From an uncultured Alphaproteobacteria bacterium (lineage in GTDB: Bacteria; Pseudomonadota; Alphaproteobacteria; Micropepsales; Micropepsaceae), in contig CAIUCH010000016.1 of assembly GCA_903897605.1 (NCBI GenBank), positions 1 through 64,000 on the forward strand: 64,000 bases of DNA. Direction: 5' to 3'. Shown piece after piece: positions 15,893-25,871 of the stretch (position 1 is the stretch's first letter; each line of letters opens with the position of its first letter). The translations under genes and the position numbers were made by a program. A model generated the notes under the pieces. It saw only the letters and a list, made by a program, of their open reading frames with translations. It was not told the DNA's origin and did no database searches.

Positions 15893-17818
15893 ATGCGGCG
15901 GATTCTTCCGGTCATTCTGGTTTCACTGATGGCGGCGGGCGCCAGCGCCCAAACCAACGCGCCTTCCAATTATTCCGGGCCGCAGCCCGCACCAATGCCG
16001 CCCACTATCCCCGCGCCGCAGGATATTCCCTATCCGGGCGGCACCATCCAATTGTCGGTGGACGCCAGCCAGCCCGCGCAAGGCATCATGCGGGTGCATG
16101 AAGTCATTCCCGTCGCCAAGGCGGGACCGCTGACCCTGCTTTATCCCCGCTGGCTGCCGGGCAATCACGCCCCCAACGGGCCGATCAGCAAAATGGCGGG
16201 CCTCACCATCCATGCCGGCGGTGGGGTGGTGCCATGGCAACGCGACCCGATCGATGTCTATGCCTTTCATATCGATGTGCCCAACGGCGCGCGCGAAGTG
16301 ACGGCGGATTTTCAATATCTTTCGCCGGTGGAGGATCGCGAAGGCCGCGTGGTTGCCACTGACGTGATCGTGAATCTGGAATGGAACGCGGTGGTGCTTT
16401 ATCCCGCCGGCTATTTTTCCCGCCGCATTCCGGTGGCGGCTGACGTAAAACTGCCGCAGGGTTGGGGAATCGGCACGGCACTGGAGGGCGCGGGCGGTCA
16501 TTTCAAGACCACAACGCTGAACACCTTGGTGGATTCGCCGCTGCTGGCGGGCAAATATTTCAAGCGGGTCGATCTGGATCCCGGCGCCAAGGTGCCGGTC
16601 TATGCGGATATCGTCGCTGACCGGCCGAACCAGCTGAAATTCACGCCCGAAGAATTGGCGCCGCACAAAGCGCTAGTGCAGCAAGCCTATAAACTCTATG
16701 GCTCGCACCATTACGATCACTATGATTTCCTGCTGGGGCTTTCCGCGCATATCGGCGGCGAAGGGCTGGAGCATCACCAGTCCAGCGAGGACGTCACCAC
16801 CGAGAAGTATTTCACGCACTGGGACAAGAGCAGTCCCGGCCGCGATCTTCTGGCGCACGAATACACCCATTCCTGGAACGGCAAGTTCCGCCGTCCCGCC
16901 GATCTGTGGACGCCGAATTACAATGTGCCGATGCGTGGCAGCATGCTGTGGGTCTATGAAGGCCAGACCCAGTTCTGGGGCTTTGTGCTGGCGGCGCGTT
17001 CCGGACTTTGGAACAAGCAGCAGGCGCTGGATGCCTATGCCGATCTGGCGGCGCTTTATAGTACCCAGGCGGGCCGGCAATGGCGGCCGCTGGCGGACAC
17101 CACGCTGGATCCCGTTGTCGCCAGCCGCCAACCCATCCCCTGGCGCAATTACCAGCGCAGCGAGGATTACTACAATGAAGGCCTGCTGCTGTGGCTGGAT
17201 GCGGATACTCTGATCCGCCAGAAGACCAACGGCCAGAAGTCGTTGGACGATTTCGCCCGCGCCTTCTTTGGCATCAATGACGGCAGCTTCGTCACCGTCA
17301 CCTACACCTTCGACGATGTGGTGAAGACGCTGAACAGCGTAATGCCCTATGACTGGGCAGGCTTCCTGCACGCGCATTTGAACCTTGCGCCAAAGCCGCC
17401 CCTGGACGGCATCACCCGCGGTGGCTACCGGCTGATCTATACCGACAAGCCGACGGATCGCGACCAGTTCGGCGATGGCCGCCGCAAGCAGGACAGTTTT
17501 GCCTATTCCATCGGCGTGGTTGTGAACAACAAGGGCCGCGTCACGGATGTGACCTGGCAAGGTCCGGCGTTCAAGGCGGGCCTCACGCTCGGCAGCGAAA
17601 TCACCGCGGTCAATGGCGTGGAATTTGATGCCGACGAACTGAAGGATGCCATCAGCGACGCCAAGACCGACAAGGCGCCGATCCAGCTTCTGATCAAGAA
17701 CAACGGCGCCTATCGCACCGTGTCGATTCCCTATCACGACGGATTGCGCTATCCGCATCTGGAACGATTGCCGAATACGCCAGCATTGCTGGATGCGCTG
17801 ATAACAGCGAAAAAATAG
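15893..17818 (+). CDS. M61-family metallopeptidase with PDZ domain, secreted
   Basis: A 641-residue exported peptidase of the glycyl aminopeptidase (M61) family. A signal peptide covers about residues 1-19 (cleavage after AGASA), followed by a Pro-rich linker and an N-terminal beta domain. The zinc motif HEYTHSWNGK has HExxH at 322-326, with the downstream Glu of YEGQTQF as probable third ligand. A C-terminal PDZ domain (about 540-620) includes GPAFKAGLTLGSEITAVNG. It acts in the periplasm or outside the cell. It abuts the convergent dusA with no spacer. Confidence 0.88.
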   Translation: MRRILPVILVSLMAAGASAQTNAPSNYSGPQPAPMPPTIPAPQDIPYPGGTIQLSVDASQPAQGIMRVHEVIPVAKAGPLTLLYPRWLPGNHAPNGPISKMAGLTIHAGGGVVPWQRDPIDVYAFHIDVPNGAREVTADFQYLSPVEDREGRVVATDVIVNLEWNAVVLYPAGYFSRRIPVAADVKLPQGWGIGTALEGAGGHFKTTTLNTLVDSPLLAGKYFKRVDLDPGAKVPVYADIVADRPNQLKFTPEELAPHKALVQQAYKLYGSHHYDHYDFLLGLSAHIGGEGLEHHQSSEDVTTEKYFTHWDKSSPGRDLLAHEYTHSWNGKFRRPADLWTPNYNVPMRGSMLWVYEGQTQFWGFVLAARSGLWNKQQALDAYADLAALYSTQAGRQWRPLADTTLDPVVASRQPIPWRNYQRSEDYYNEGLLLWLDADTLIRQKTNGQKSLDDFARAFFGINDGSFVTVTYTFDDVVKTLNSVMPYDWAGFLHAHLNLAPKPPLDGITRGGYRLIYTDKPTDRDQFGDGRRKQDSFAYSIGVVVNNKGRVTDVTWQGPAFKAGLTLGSEITAVNGVEFDADELKDAISDAKTDKAPIQLLIKNNGAYRTVSIPYHDGLRYPHLERLPNTPALLDALITAKK

Positions 17819-18799
17819 TCAGGCGGCTTCGCGTTCGAGCGACAGAAAGGCCAGCGCGTCGCGCAGGACTTCGATGCCGGCGTCATGGCGCGGTGAATGC
17901 TCGCTCAAGTGACGGCGGAAACTCCGTGCGCCCGGACGGCCATTGAACAGGCCCAGCATATGGCGGGTCATGCTGCTCAGGCGCACACCGTCCTTCAGCT
18001 TGCGTTCCACATAGGAACACCATTGCGTCAGGGCATCGTCCAGATCGCGGGGCGCGTCACCGAAGAAGCGGGCATCGATCTGCGCCAGCAGCGCGGGATT
18101 CTGGTACGCCGCACGGCCCAGCATCACGCCATCCACATGGTCGAGATGGGCTTCCGCCTGGTCAAGAGTGAGGATGCCGCCATTGAGCATGATGCTCAAC
18201 GCCGGATTCTCGCGCTTGACGCGATAGACCAAGTCATAATCCAGCGGCGGTACGTTGCGATTCTCCTTGGGCGACAAGCCGTCCAGCCAGGCCTTGCGTG
18301 CGTGCACGGCGAATTGGGTGGCGCCCGCCGCCGCACATGCGGCAACTATCGCACGCAGACTTTGCTCGGGATCCTGATCGTCCACGCCGATGCGGCATTT
18401 GACCGTCACCGGCACATGCACCGATCGGCGCATCGCCGCCACGCAGTCGGCGACCAGCGACGGCTCCCGCATCAGGCAGGCGCCGAAACGGCCGGACTGC
18501 ACCCGGTCCGAAGGACAGCCCACATTCAGATTGACCTCGTCATAGCCGAAATCCCCCGCAATGCGCGCAGCGTCCGCCAAGGAACGCGGGTCCGAGCCGC
18601 CCAATTGCAGCGCCACCGGATGTTCCGACGCATCGAAACCCAACAGCCGCATCCGGTCACCGCGCAAAACCGCATCGGCGGTAACCATCTCGGTGTAAAG
18701 ACGCGCGCGGCCGGTCAGAAGCCGGTGCAGGACACGGCAATGCGTATCGGTCCAATCCATCATTGGGGCGATAGCAATGACTTTTCCTGGATGGCTCAA
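17819..18799 (-). CDS. dusA: tRNA-dihydrouridine synthase (DusA type)
   Basis: Reduces uridines 20/20a in the tRNA D-loop using FMN and NADPH. The TIM-barrel flavoenzyme motifs are IAPMMDWTD at the N-terminus, QLGGSDP, VNLNVGCPSDRVQSGRFGACLM with the catalytic Cys, VKCRIGVDD, HARKAW, and MLNGGI for FMN phosphate binding. The N-terminus is uncertain: TTG 18799 starts just before the conserved region and has AGGTT upstream; GTG 18871 would add 24 residues. Confidence 0.92.
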   Translation of the reverse strand: MSHPGKVIAIAPMMDWTDTHCRVLHRLLTGRARLYTEMVTADAVLRGDRMRLLGFDASEHPVALQLGGSDPRSLADAARIAGDFGYDEVNLNVGCPSDRVQSGRFGACLMREPSLVADCVAAMRRSVHVPVTVKCRIGVDDQDPEQSLRAIVAACAAAGATQFAVHARKAWLDGLSPKENRNVPPLDYDLVYRVKRENPALSIMLNGGILTLDQAEAHLDHVDGVMLGRAAYQNPALLAQIDARFFGDAPRDLDDALTQWCSYVERKLKDGVRLSSMTRHMLGLFNGRPGARSFRRHLSEHSPRHDAGIEVLRDALAFLSLEREAA

Positions 18800-18952
18800 G
18801 CGACTAACCTGCCGGCGAACGCGAAATTGCGCCTTCCCATACGATGAAACCGCAGTTCTGTCAGCAACCACAGCTACTTTCTGATGTGTTCTGGCTGAGT
18901 TAGGGTCTGTCCTTCAAAGGGCGCGGCCGGCGATATGCAGGGGGAAGAGACC

Positions 18953-20200
18953 ATGGAGCAGGCTGGATCGCGCCTCTGGCGTTCGATCCTCGCCGCCGCC
19001 GCCGGCAATGTGCTGGAATGGTATGACTTCACGGTCTACGCCTATATGGCGCCCTACATCGCGGAGAAATTTTTTCCCGGCAGCGACCCCGTGGCGGGAT
19101 TGCTGGCGGTCTTCGCCACCTTCGGCCTGGGCTTTGTCATTCGTCCCCTGGGCGGCATCCTGATTGGCCGCTGGGGCGACACCTGGGGCCGCAAATCGGC
19201 GCTGCTGTTCACCATCGTCCTGATGGCGGTGGGCACCGCGGGGATCGGGCTGGTTCCCGGTTACGACGCGATCGGCGGTCTGGCGCCCTGGCTGCTGGTG
19301 CTGTGCCGGCTGCTGCAAGGCTTCTCTGCTGGCGGCGAGTGGGGCAGTTCGACCGCCTTCATTTATGAATGGGCGCCCAAGGGGCGGCGTAGTTTTTTTT
19401 CCAGCTTGCAGCAATCCAGTGTCGCGGGCGGCATGTTGCTGGGCTCGGCGGTGGCGGCTCTGTCGGGCACCGTACTCAGCAAAATTCAGATGTCGGATTT
19501 CGGCTGGCGCATTCCTTTCCTGCTGGGCGCGCTGATCATCCCGATCGGTTTCTATATGTGGCGCCATGTCGAGGAGACGCCAGTCTTCATCGCCAAACAG
19601 GGTACGCCGGTGACATTGCGGGCGGGCGCAAGACTGGCTGTGCAGGCTGGTGGCGTCATCGTGATCTGGACCGTGGCCTATTATGCGGTGCTGACCTACA
19701 TGCCGGTCTTTACCGCCCGCTTTTCCCATCTAGGTCCCGCCGCGGCATTATGGTCCAACGCCCTCAGCCTGCTTGTTCTGGCGCTGACCATTCCCCTGTT
19801 CGGCCTGATGGCGGACCGGATCGGGCGCAAACCTTTGCTGTTGGTCGGCGCTGGCGGCTTCGCATTATTGTCTTATCCATTGTTCCTGCTGATCGTGAAC
19901 AGTCAGAGCGCGCTTCCCATCATTCTGGCCCAGATTGTTTTTGCGCTGATGACGGCGATCTATTCCGGCGGCGCGCCCGCGGCGGTGACCGAGATTTTTC
20001 CCTCCGCCTCCCGCGTGCTGTGGATGTCCACCGGTTATAGTCTGACCGTGGCGCTATTCGGCGGCTTCGGGCCCTATATTTCGACCTGGCTGGTTAAGAC
20101 CACCGGTTCGCCCCTGTCGCCGGTGATTTACATCGTCGGCTGTGCCTGCCTGTCGCTGGCGGTGATCGTGCCTCTCAAGGAAACACGACATGACGGATAA
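18953..20200 (+). CDS. MFS transporter, metabolite:H+ symporter type
   Basis: About 415 residues with twelve predicted transmembrane helices. The N-terminal NVLEWYDFTVYAYMAPYIAEKFFP is the signature of the MHS (citrate/proline/alpha-ketoglutarate:H+ symporter) family, followed by GRWGDTWGRKSAL, the MFS loop 2-3 motif, and a second copy, GLMADRIGRKPLL, between helices 8 and 9. It probably imports a small carboxylate. ATG 18953 has an excellent RBS (GGGGGAAGAG), whereas the in-frame ATG 18935 does not. It overlaps the next gene by 11 bp, suggesting that the transported compound is the substrate of that hydrolase. Confidence 0.85.
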   Translation: MEQAGSRLWRSILAAAAGNVLEWYDFTVYAYMAPYIAEKFFPGSDPVAGLLAVFATFGLGFVIRPLGGILIGRWGDTWGRKSALLFTIVLMAVGTAGIGLVPGYDAIGGLAPWLLVLCRLLQGFSAGGEWGSSTAFIYEWAPKGRRSFFSSLQQSSVAGGMLLGSAVAALSGTVLSKIQMSDFGWRIPFLLGALIIPIGFYMWRHVEETPVFIAKQGTPVTLRAGARLAVQAGGVIVIWTVAYYAVLTYMPVFTARFSHLGPAAALWSNALSLLVLALTIPLFGLMADRIGRKPLLLVGAGGFALLSYPLFLLIVNSQSALPIILAQIVFALMTAIYSGGAPAAVTEIFPSASRVLWMSTGYSLTVALFGGFGPYISTWLVKTTGSPLSPVIYIVGCACLSLAVIVPLKETRHDG

Positions 20201-21086
20201 GGAGCTTCAGCCCTGGCAGTGGCCGCAATCGCATTGGCGCCGGATTCTCAACCAGGCGCGGGCCGGCCGCGCGCTGAGACCCAATAGCTGGCCGGGTGGC
20301 GCGCGCTGCGCCTTTGCGCTGTCGTTCGATTCCGACCATGAGACCAATGAGTTGCGCGATGGCGGCAAATCCATCGGGCGGCTGTCCTGGGGCCAGTATG
20401 GTGCGCGGGTGGGCGTGCCGCGCATCGCGGCGCTGCTGGCGCGCCATGACGTTCGCGCGTCCTTCTATGTCCCCGCGGTGACGGCGTTGATCCATCCCGA
20501 GGAGCAACAGGCATTGGTCGCAGCCGGGCATGAGATCGGCATCCATGGTTGGATCCATGAACTCAATTCCGGGCTGTCCTATGAAGAGGAACTCGATCTG
20601 ATGCTGCGGTCCTCGGACACCTTGACCAAGATCACCGGCACGCGGCCGGTGGGCCTGCGCACGCCGTCCTGGGATTTCAGCCCGTCAACCTTGCGCATCC
20701 AGAAGGAGATGGGCCTGCTGTACGACTCGTCCCTGATGGCGGACGAGGACTGCTATGAACTGATGCTCGATGGCGAGCCCAGCGGCGTGGTCGAGCTGCC
20801 GGTGGAATGGGTGCGTGACGATGCGGTTTATTTCATGATGAACCGTTTCCAGGCGCAGCGCCCCTACACCCCACCGACGGATGTATTCGACATTTTCCGC
20901 CGCGAGTTCGACGCGGCTTATGCCGAGGGCGGCATTTTCCAGCTCACCTGCCACCCCCACATCATCGGCTATCGTTCGCGCATCTGGATCCTGGACGAAC
21001 TGCTTCGCCATGCGAAAGCGAAGAAGGACGTCTGGTTCGCCACCCATGCCGAAGTGGTGCGCTGGGCCAAGGCCAACGCCGCCTAG
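20190..21086 (+). CDS. Polysaccharide-deacetylase-fold amidohydrolase
   Basis: A 298-residue cytoplasmic protein with a NodB-like fold and no signal peptide. Motifs are ALSFDSDHETNEL (metal-binding Asp-x-Asp-His region), GHEIGIHGWIHEL (HxxxH-like metal ligands), GLRTPSWDFSP and a C-terminal LTCHPHIIGYR. This variant resembles the PuuE/PgdA subgroup, which includes enzymes acting on cyclic imides or small amides, more than secreted chitin or peptidoglycan deacetylases. Its translation is coupled to the upstream MFS symporter, consistent with intracellular hydrolysis of an imported small molecule. Its 3' end overlaps the convergent VOC gene by 4 bp. Confidence 0.78.
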   Translation: MTDKELQPWQWPQSHWRRILNQARAGRALRPNSWPGGARCAFALSFDSDHETNELRDGGKSIGRLSWGQYGARVGVPRIAALLARHDVRASFYVPAVTALIHPEEQQALVAAGHEIGIHGWIHELNSGLSYEEELDLMLRSSDTLTKITGTRPVGLRTPSWDFSPSTLRIQKEMGLLYDSSLMADEDCYELMLDGEPSGVVELPVEWVRDDAVYFMMNRFQAQRPYTPPTDVFDIFRREFDAAYAEGGIFQLTCHPHIIGYRSRIWILDELLRHAKAKKDVWFATHAEVVRWAKANAA

Positions 21087-21847
21087 CGTTGCGGCGCAAC
21101 CAGATTGAAGGCGGCGCCCTGCGGGTCCATCGCCTGCACCACCCATTGCCCGCCGGGCACTTGCATCGGGCCGTTGAGGACCTTGCCGCCGCTGGCCGTG
21201 ATCCGGGCAGTGCCGGCATCGATGGCCGGGACATTGAAATAATAACCCCAGAAGGAAACCGGAAGCGTGGCGGGCTTGTTCATCATGCCGCCAATGGCGG
21301 GGCCGCCGGCGGCGAAGAGCTGATAAATGCCCATCGGTCCCATGTCATGCGGCTGGTCCTTGGTCCAGCCGAACAATTTTTCATAGAAGGCGAAGGCGGA
21401 TTGCCAATCCGCCGCCATCAATTCGTTCCATCCCACGGTGCCGGGCGTGCCAATGGGCAGAGGCGCGGGCGGATCGGTCCGCAGACCCTTGGCAACATAG
21501 AAAGGTGCGCCCTGGGGATCGGCGACCATCGCGAAGCGGATAATGCCGGGCACCTCCTGCGCCCCCATATAAGCCTTGCCGCCTTCCTGCTTGAGGTGTG
21601 ACAGAGTCTGATCGACGTCATCGACGGAGATATATCCCAGCCAGCCGGGACGGGCGCCATGGCCGGCCATGTCCGGTGTGATCTGCAGCATGCCGCATAC
21701 ACCCTGGCCCTTGGTGTTGAACAACGTATATTCCATTCCCGGCGCGCCACTATCCTCTGCCGTCCAGCCCACCACATCGCTGTAGAATTTTTGCGCCGCT
21801 TTGGTGTCGCTGGTCATCAACTCGTGCCAGAAAAATTGACTTGTCAT
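21083..21847 (-). CDS. VOC-superfamily protein with two glyoxalase-like domains
   Basis: About 254 residues containing two vicinal-oxygen-chelate domains: the first begins FFWHELMTSDTKAAQKFYSDVVGW, the second GWNELMAADWQSAFAFYEKLFGW. This two-domain type is common in bacteria and often annotated as glyoxalase/bleomycin-resistance-like or hydroxylase-like; the substrate is unknown. ATG 21847 has GGGAGA upstream and matches the domain start. It lies 31 bp downstream of the DUF899 gene on the same strand, so it is probably co-transcribed. Confidence 0.82.
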   Translation of the reverse strand: MTSQFFWHELMTSDTKAAQKFYSDVVGWTAEDSGAPGMEYTLFNTKGQGVCGMLQITPDMAGHGARPGWLGYISVDDVDQTLSHLKQEGGKAYMGAQEVPGIIRFAMVADPQGAPFYVAKGLRTDPPAPLPIGTPGTVGWNELMAADWQSAFAFYEKLFGWTKDQPHDMGPMGIYQLFAAGGPAIGGMMNKPATLPVSFWGYYFNVPAIDAGTARITASGGKVLNGPMQVPGGQWVVQAMDPQGAAFNLVAPQR

Positions 21848-21878
21848 GCTGTTCTCCCGATGCGAATTGCTGTGCGGA

Positions 21879-22589
21879 TTATTCCGCCGCGTTTTCATAC
21901 TCGTCATGACGGCGGACGAAGTTCATGATGCCGTCTTCGTTGCGGCCCAGCGGCGCGCGGTCCAGGATCATCAAGGTGCCGATGATTTCCTCGGGGCCGC
22001 GGGCATAACTGGAATAGGTGTGAAAGACTTCGCCTTTCTTGTTTTTGTAGAAGGCGCTGAGGCCCGGCAGTTCATCATTGGCGCGATCGGATGGCGTGCG
22101 CGCGAAATTATAATCGACCGCGCCTTGTGCCAGTTCGTCCTTGGTGAAGGAAACATGGAAGTCGTGATTGAAGCTGCCTTCGGCCGCCGATACCCAGGGG
22201 AATTTCCAGCCCATGCGGGTCTTGTAGGCCTGGATTTCCGGCAGCGAGGCACGCGACACCGCGGTCCAGGTCACGTCGTGATGATGGAGATGCGGCAGCG
22301 CGCCGTCGATATGATCGGAGAGGAAGGAGCATCCCGGACATCCGGCCTTCCAGCCGGGGCCCATCATGAAATGGTATAGGATGAGTTGGCTGCGGCCCTG
22401 GAACAGGTCGCCGAGACCCTTCTTGCCGGTTGGCGTGTCGAAAGTATACCCCTTCTCGACCTTGACCCAAGGCAGCGCCAGCCTGGCCGCGTTTACTGCG
22501 TCGCGCAGATGGGTTTGCTCTTTTTCCTTTTTCAGCAGCGCCTTGCGGGCGACCAGCCATTCTTCCTGGGATACGACGGGATGTTCCAT
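21879..22589 (-). CDS. DUF899 thioredoxin-like protein
   Basis: A 236-residue protein of the DUF899 family, whose members have a thioredoxin-like fold. Seen here: HPVVSQEEWLVARKALLKKEKE at the N-terminus, LILYHFMMGPGW, and the redox-suggestive CPGCSF motif near residue 80, followed by FNHDFHVSF and a C-terminal EDGIMNFVRRHDEY. Family function is not established. It is the first gene of a two-gene unit with the VOC protein, a common pairing of small redox or detoxification proteins. Confidence 0.85.
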   Translation of the reverse strand: MEHPVVSQEEWLVARKALLKKEKEQTHLRDAVNAARLALPWVKVEKGYTFDTPTGKKGLGDLFQGRSQLILYHFMMGPGWKAGCPGCSFLSDHIDGALPHLHHHDVTWTAVSRASLPEIQAYKTRMGWKFPWVSAAEGSFNHDFHVSFTKDELAQGAVDYNFARTPSDRANDELPGLSAFYKNKKGEVFHTYSSYARGPEEIIGTLMILDRAPLGRNEDGIMNFVRRHDEYENAAE

Positions 22590-22739
22590 GAGGGGTCCTC
22601 CTTGGCGTATTCAAGCGGACGGGACAGGTTGATGTCAACCTTTATGCTTTTATGACAGGACGGCGCGGTTCCCGGGGAAGCCGCGCCGCCAATAAGCCTG
22701 GTTCTGAAATCGTCAGTGCCGGATTGGATGGCACGCGGC

Positions 22740-25700
22740 CTATTCGTGATGCTGCAGGCCCCGGTTGACGATTTGAAAGAAGACCGGAACGAAGAAAATC
22801 GCCAGCACCGTCGCAGTCAGCATGCCGCCAATCACGCCAGTGCCGATGTCGTTCTGGCTGCCGGCGCCGGCTCCGGAGGCCACCGCCAACGGGAAAACGC
22901 CGGCGATGAAGGCGATCGAGGTCATCAGGATCGGACGCAGGCGCAGCCGCGCCGCTTCCAGCGCGGCGTCGCGCGCTTTCATGCCCCGCCGTTCGGCCTC
23001 GACCGCGAATTCCACGATCAGGATGGCGTTCTTGGCGGAAAGGCCGATGGTGGCGAGCAAGCCGACCTGGAAATAGATGTCGTTGAACAGACCGCGCAGG
23101 CTGGCCGCGGTCAAGGCGCCAATCACGCCCAGGGGGATGACCAGCATCACCGACAGTGGTATCGCCCAGCTTTCATACAGCGCCGCCAGGCAGAGATAGA
23201 TGATCAGGATCGAAAGCCCATAGAGCGCCGGGGCCTGCGAGCCGGACAGCTGCTCCTGGAAGGAAAGGCCGGTGAGCTCGTAGCTGATGCCTTGCGGCAA
23301 TTTCTTGAACAGCTTGTCCATTTCGGCAAGTGCGGTGCCGGAGCTCACGCCGGGCGCGCCCTGGCCCTGGATTTCGATGGAAGGAAATCCGTTGTAGCGG
23401 GTGAGGGTTGCCGGTCCCAAGGCCCAGTTGGCGCTGGCGAAGGAGGAGAAGGGCGCCATCGTGCCGGTGCTGGTGCGCACATACCAGCGGTTCAAATCTT
23501 CCGGCTTCATTCGATAGGGCGCGTCGCTTTGCATATAGACCCGCTTGACGCGGTCGTGATCGATGAAATTGTTGATGAAGGAGCCGCCCCAAGCCGACGA
23601 CAATGTGGAGTCGATGTCGGAGGCTGCAACCCCCAGGGCATTGGCCTTTTCTTGATCGATATTGATGTGCAGTTGCTGAGTGTCATCCAGGCTTCCGGGG
23701 CGAACACCGGCCAGCATCGGATTCTGCATTGCCATTCCCAGCAGCATGTTACGAGCCTGGATCAGACCGGCATGACCGAGATTGGCATGGTCCTCCATCT
23801 CCAGGTCGAAGCCGGTGGCAAATCCGAGCTCAGGCACCGATGGGGGCGCCAGCGGGAATACCTGGGCATCGGGAATGCGGAAGAAACTCATATAGGCGCG
23901 CCGCACAATCGCCATGGCGCCGTTCTGCACGCCGGGCCGCACATCCCAATTGCGCAGGCGGGCGAAGGTGATGCCGGCATTCTGGCCCACGCCCAGGAAA
24001 CTGAAACCGGCGACGGTGAAGACCATGTCGACGTTTTTCGCCTCGTCCTTCAAATAATGCTCGGAGACTTGGCGCGCCACGGCCAGGGTCTTGGGCTGGG
24101 TGGTTCCGGACGGCAGGTTGATCAGGTTGATGACAAAGCCCTGGTCCTCATCGGGAAGAAAGCCGGTCGGCAGGCGCAGATAAAGGCCCGCCATCACCAA
24201 CACGATCGCGCCATAAGCCAGCATCACCAGGGTGGGGCGGTTCAATACACGGTCCAAATTGCGGTGATACGAGTCCCTGGTGGCCTCGAAGCTGGCATTG
24301 AACCAAGCGAAGAAGCGGCCCAGAAGACCGCCCGCATGCTGATGCTGGCCCCCTTCGATCGGCTTGAGCAGGGTGGCGCACAGCGCCGGCGTCAGGACCA
24401 GGGCGCACATGATGGACAGCAGCATGGCCGAGACGATGGTGACGGAGAATTGGCGATAGATCACGCCGGTCGAGCCGCCGAAGAAGGCCATCGGCAGGAA
24501 CACCGCCGTCAACACCAGACCGATGCCGATCAGGGCGCCGGTGATTTCCTTCATCGAGCGCAGGGTCGCGTCGCGCGGCGGCAATCCTTCCTCGCGCATG
24601 ATGCGCTCGACATTCTCCACCACCACGATGGCATCATCGACCAGAAGTCCGATCACCAGCACCAGCGCGAACAGGGTCAAGGTGTTGATCGAATATCCCA
24701 CCGCCGCCAGCACGCCGAAGGTTCCCAGCAGCACCACCGGCACCGCAACCGCGGGCACCAGGGTGGTGCGCCAATTCTGCAGGAAGATATACATCACCAG
24801 GATCACCAGCAGGATCGCTTCCGCCAGAGTCTTGACCACGTCGCGGATCGAAAGCCGGATGAAATCGGTATTGTCGACCGGGAAGAGCAATTTCATCCCA
24901 GGCGGGAATGTCGGCTCCATTGCCAGGGCGCGCTGCTTCACCGCATCGACCAATTTCAAGGCATTGGCGCCGGGTGCCGGCATGATGGCGAATCCGGCGG
25001 CGGGATGGCCGTTCATCTCGCTGATGACGGCGTAGGTATCGCCGCCAAGCTCGACGCGGGCGACGTCCGACAGATGCACCACCGCGCCGTCGGGCGTGGT
25101 CTTGAGGATGATGTTGCGGAACTGGTCCGGCGTCTGAAGCTGCGACTGCGCGGTCACGGTAGCGTTGAGCGCTTGACCGGGGATTGTGGGCTGACCGCCG
25201 ATCGAACCGGCGGAGACCTGGACATTCTGCGCCTGGACGGCACTGCGCACATCCGACGGCTCCAGCGAGAAATTGTGCAGCTTGTAGGGATCCAGCCAGA
25301 TGCGCATCGCATACTGGGTGCCGAAATTCTGGATGTTGCCCACGCCGGTGACGCGGCTGAGCGAGTCCTGCATCTTGGAGGTCATGAAGTCCGAGACGTC
25401 CAAGGTGGTGTAGCGGCCGGTGGTGTCGTACATCGCGACGACCAGCAGGAAGTTGGTCTGCGCCTTGGATACCGTCACACCCAGCTGCTGCACCTGGCTG
25501 GGCAGCTGCGCCACGGCCTGCTGCACCTTGTTCTGAACCTGGACCTGGGCGATGTCGGGATTGGTCCCTGGCGCGAAAGTGGCGGTGATCCCCACCGAAC
25601 CGTCGGAATTGGACGAGGACGAGAAATAGAGAAGATTGTCCAGGCCGGTGAGTTGCTGCTCGATCACCTGGGTGACCGAATTCTGCACGGTCGCGGCATC

Positions 25701-25862
25701 GGCGCCGGGATAGAAAGCGTTCACGGCGACGGCAGGCGGCGCGATGGTGGGATATTGCTCCACGGGCAAGGTGAAGGCCGCGATGCCGCCCGCCAGCATG
25801 ATGACAACGGCAATGACCCAGGCGAAGACCGGCCGGTCGATGAAGAAGCGCGACAATAACAT
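22740..25862 (-). CDS. RND multidrug efflux permease (HAE1 family)
   Basis: A 1040-residue inner-membrane proton/drug antiporter of the AcrB/MexB type. It starts MLLSRFFIDRPVFAWVIA, the usual HAE1 N-terminus. Proton-relay residues are visible: two Asp in LVIGLLVDDAIVVVEN in TM4 and the Lys in GLSAKNAILIVEFA in TM10. The two large periplasmic loops are present. It is 9 bp downstream of its adaptor gene. No outer-membrane factor or TetR repressor gene lies nearby, so it must use a TolC-like channel encoded elsewhere. Confidence 0.95.
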   Translation of the reverse strand: MLLSRFFIDRPVFAWVIAVVIMLAGGIAAFTLPVEQYPTIAPPAVAVNAFYPGADAATVQNSVTQVIEQQLTGLDNLLYFSSSSNSDGSVGITATFAPGTNPDIAQVQVQNKVQQAVAQLPSQVQQLGVTVSKAQTNFLLVVAMYDTTGRYTTLDVSDFMTSKMQDSLSRVTGVGNIQNFGTQYAMRIWLDPYKLHNFSLEPSDVRSAVQAQNVQVSAGSIGGQPTIPGQALNATVTAQSQLQTPDQFRNIILKTTPDGAVVHLSDVARVELGGDTYAVISEMNGHPAAGFAIMPAPGANALKLVDAVKQRALAMEPTFPPGMKLLFPVDNTDFIRLSIRDVVKTLAEAILLVILVMYIFLQNWRTTLVPAVAVPVVLLGTFGVLAAVGYSINTLTLFALVLVIGLLVDDAIVVVENVERIMREEGLPPRDATLRSMKEITGALIGIGLVLTAVFLPMAFFGGSTGVIYRQFSVTIVSAMLLSIMCALVLTPALCATLLKPIEGGQHQHAGGLLGRFFAWFNASFEATRDSYHRNLDRVLNRPTLVMLAYGAIVLVMAGLYLRLPTGFLPDEDQGFVINLINLPSGTTQPKTLAVARQVSEHYLKDEAKNVDMVFTVAGFSFLGVGQNAGITFARLRNWDVRPGVQNGAMAIVRRAYMSFFRIPDAQVFPLAPPSVPELGFATGFDLEMEDHANLGHAGLIQARNMLLGMAMQNPMLAGVRPGSLDDTQQLHINIDQEKANALGVAASDIDSTLSSAWGGSFINNFIDHDRVKRVYMQSDAPYRMKPEDLNRWYVRTSTGTMAPFSSFASANWALGPATLTRYNGFPSIEIQGQGAPGVSSGTALAEMDKLFKKLPQGISYELTGLSFQEQLSGSQAPALYGLSILIIYLCLAALYESWAIPLSVMLVIPLGVIGALTAASLRGLFNDIYFQVGLLATIGLSAKNAILIVEFAVEAERRGMKARDAALEAARLRLRPILMTSIAFIAGVFPLAVASGAGAGSQNDIGTGVIGGMLTATVLAIFFVPVFFQIVNRGLQHHE

Positions 25863-25871
25863 GGTCGCTCC

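Noticed and set aside
22716-25859. Open frame of 1047 codons on the plus strand
   Set aside because: It is the antisense of the RND permease: His/Gln/Arg-rich low-complexity sequence with no family motif, whereas the minus frame has full HAE1 motifs.
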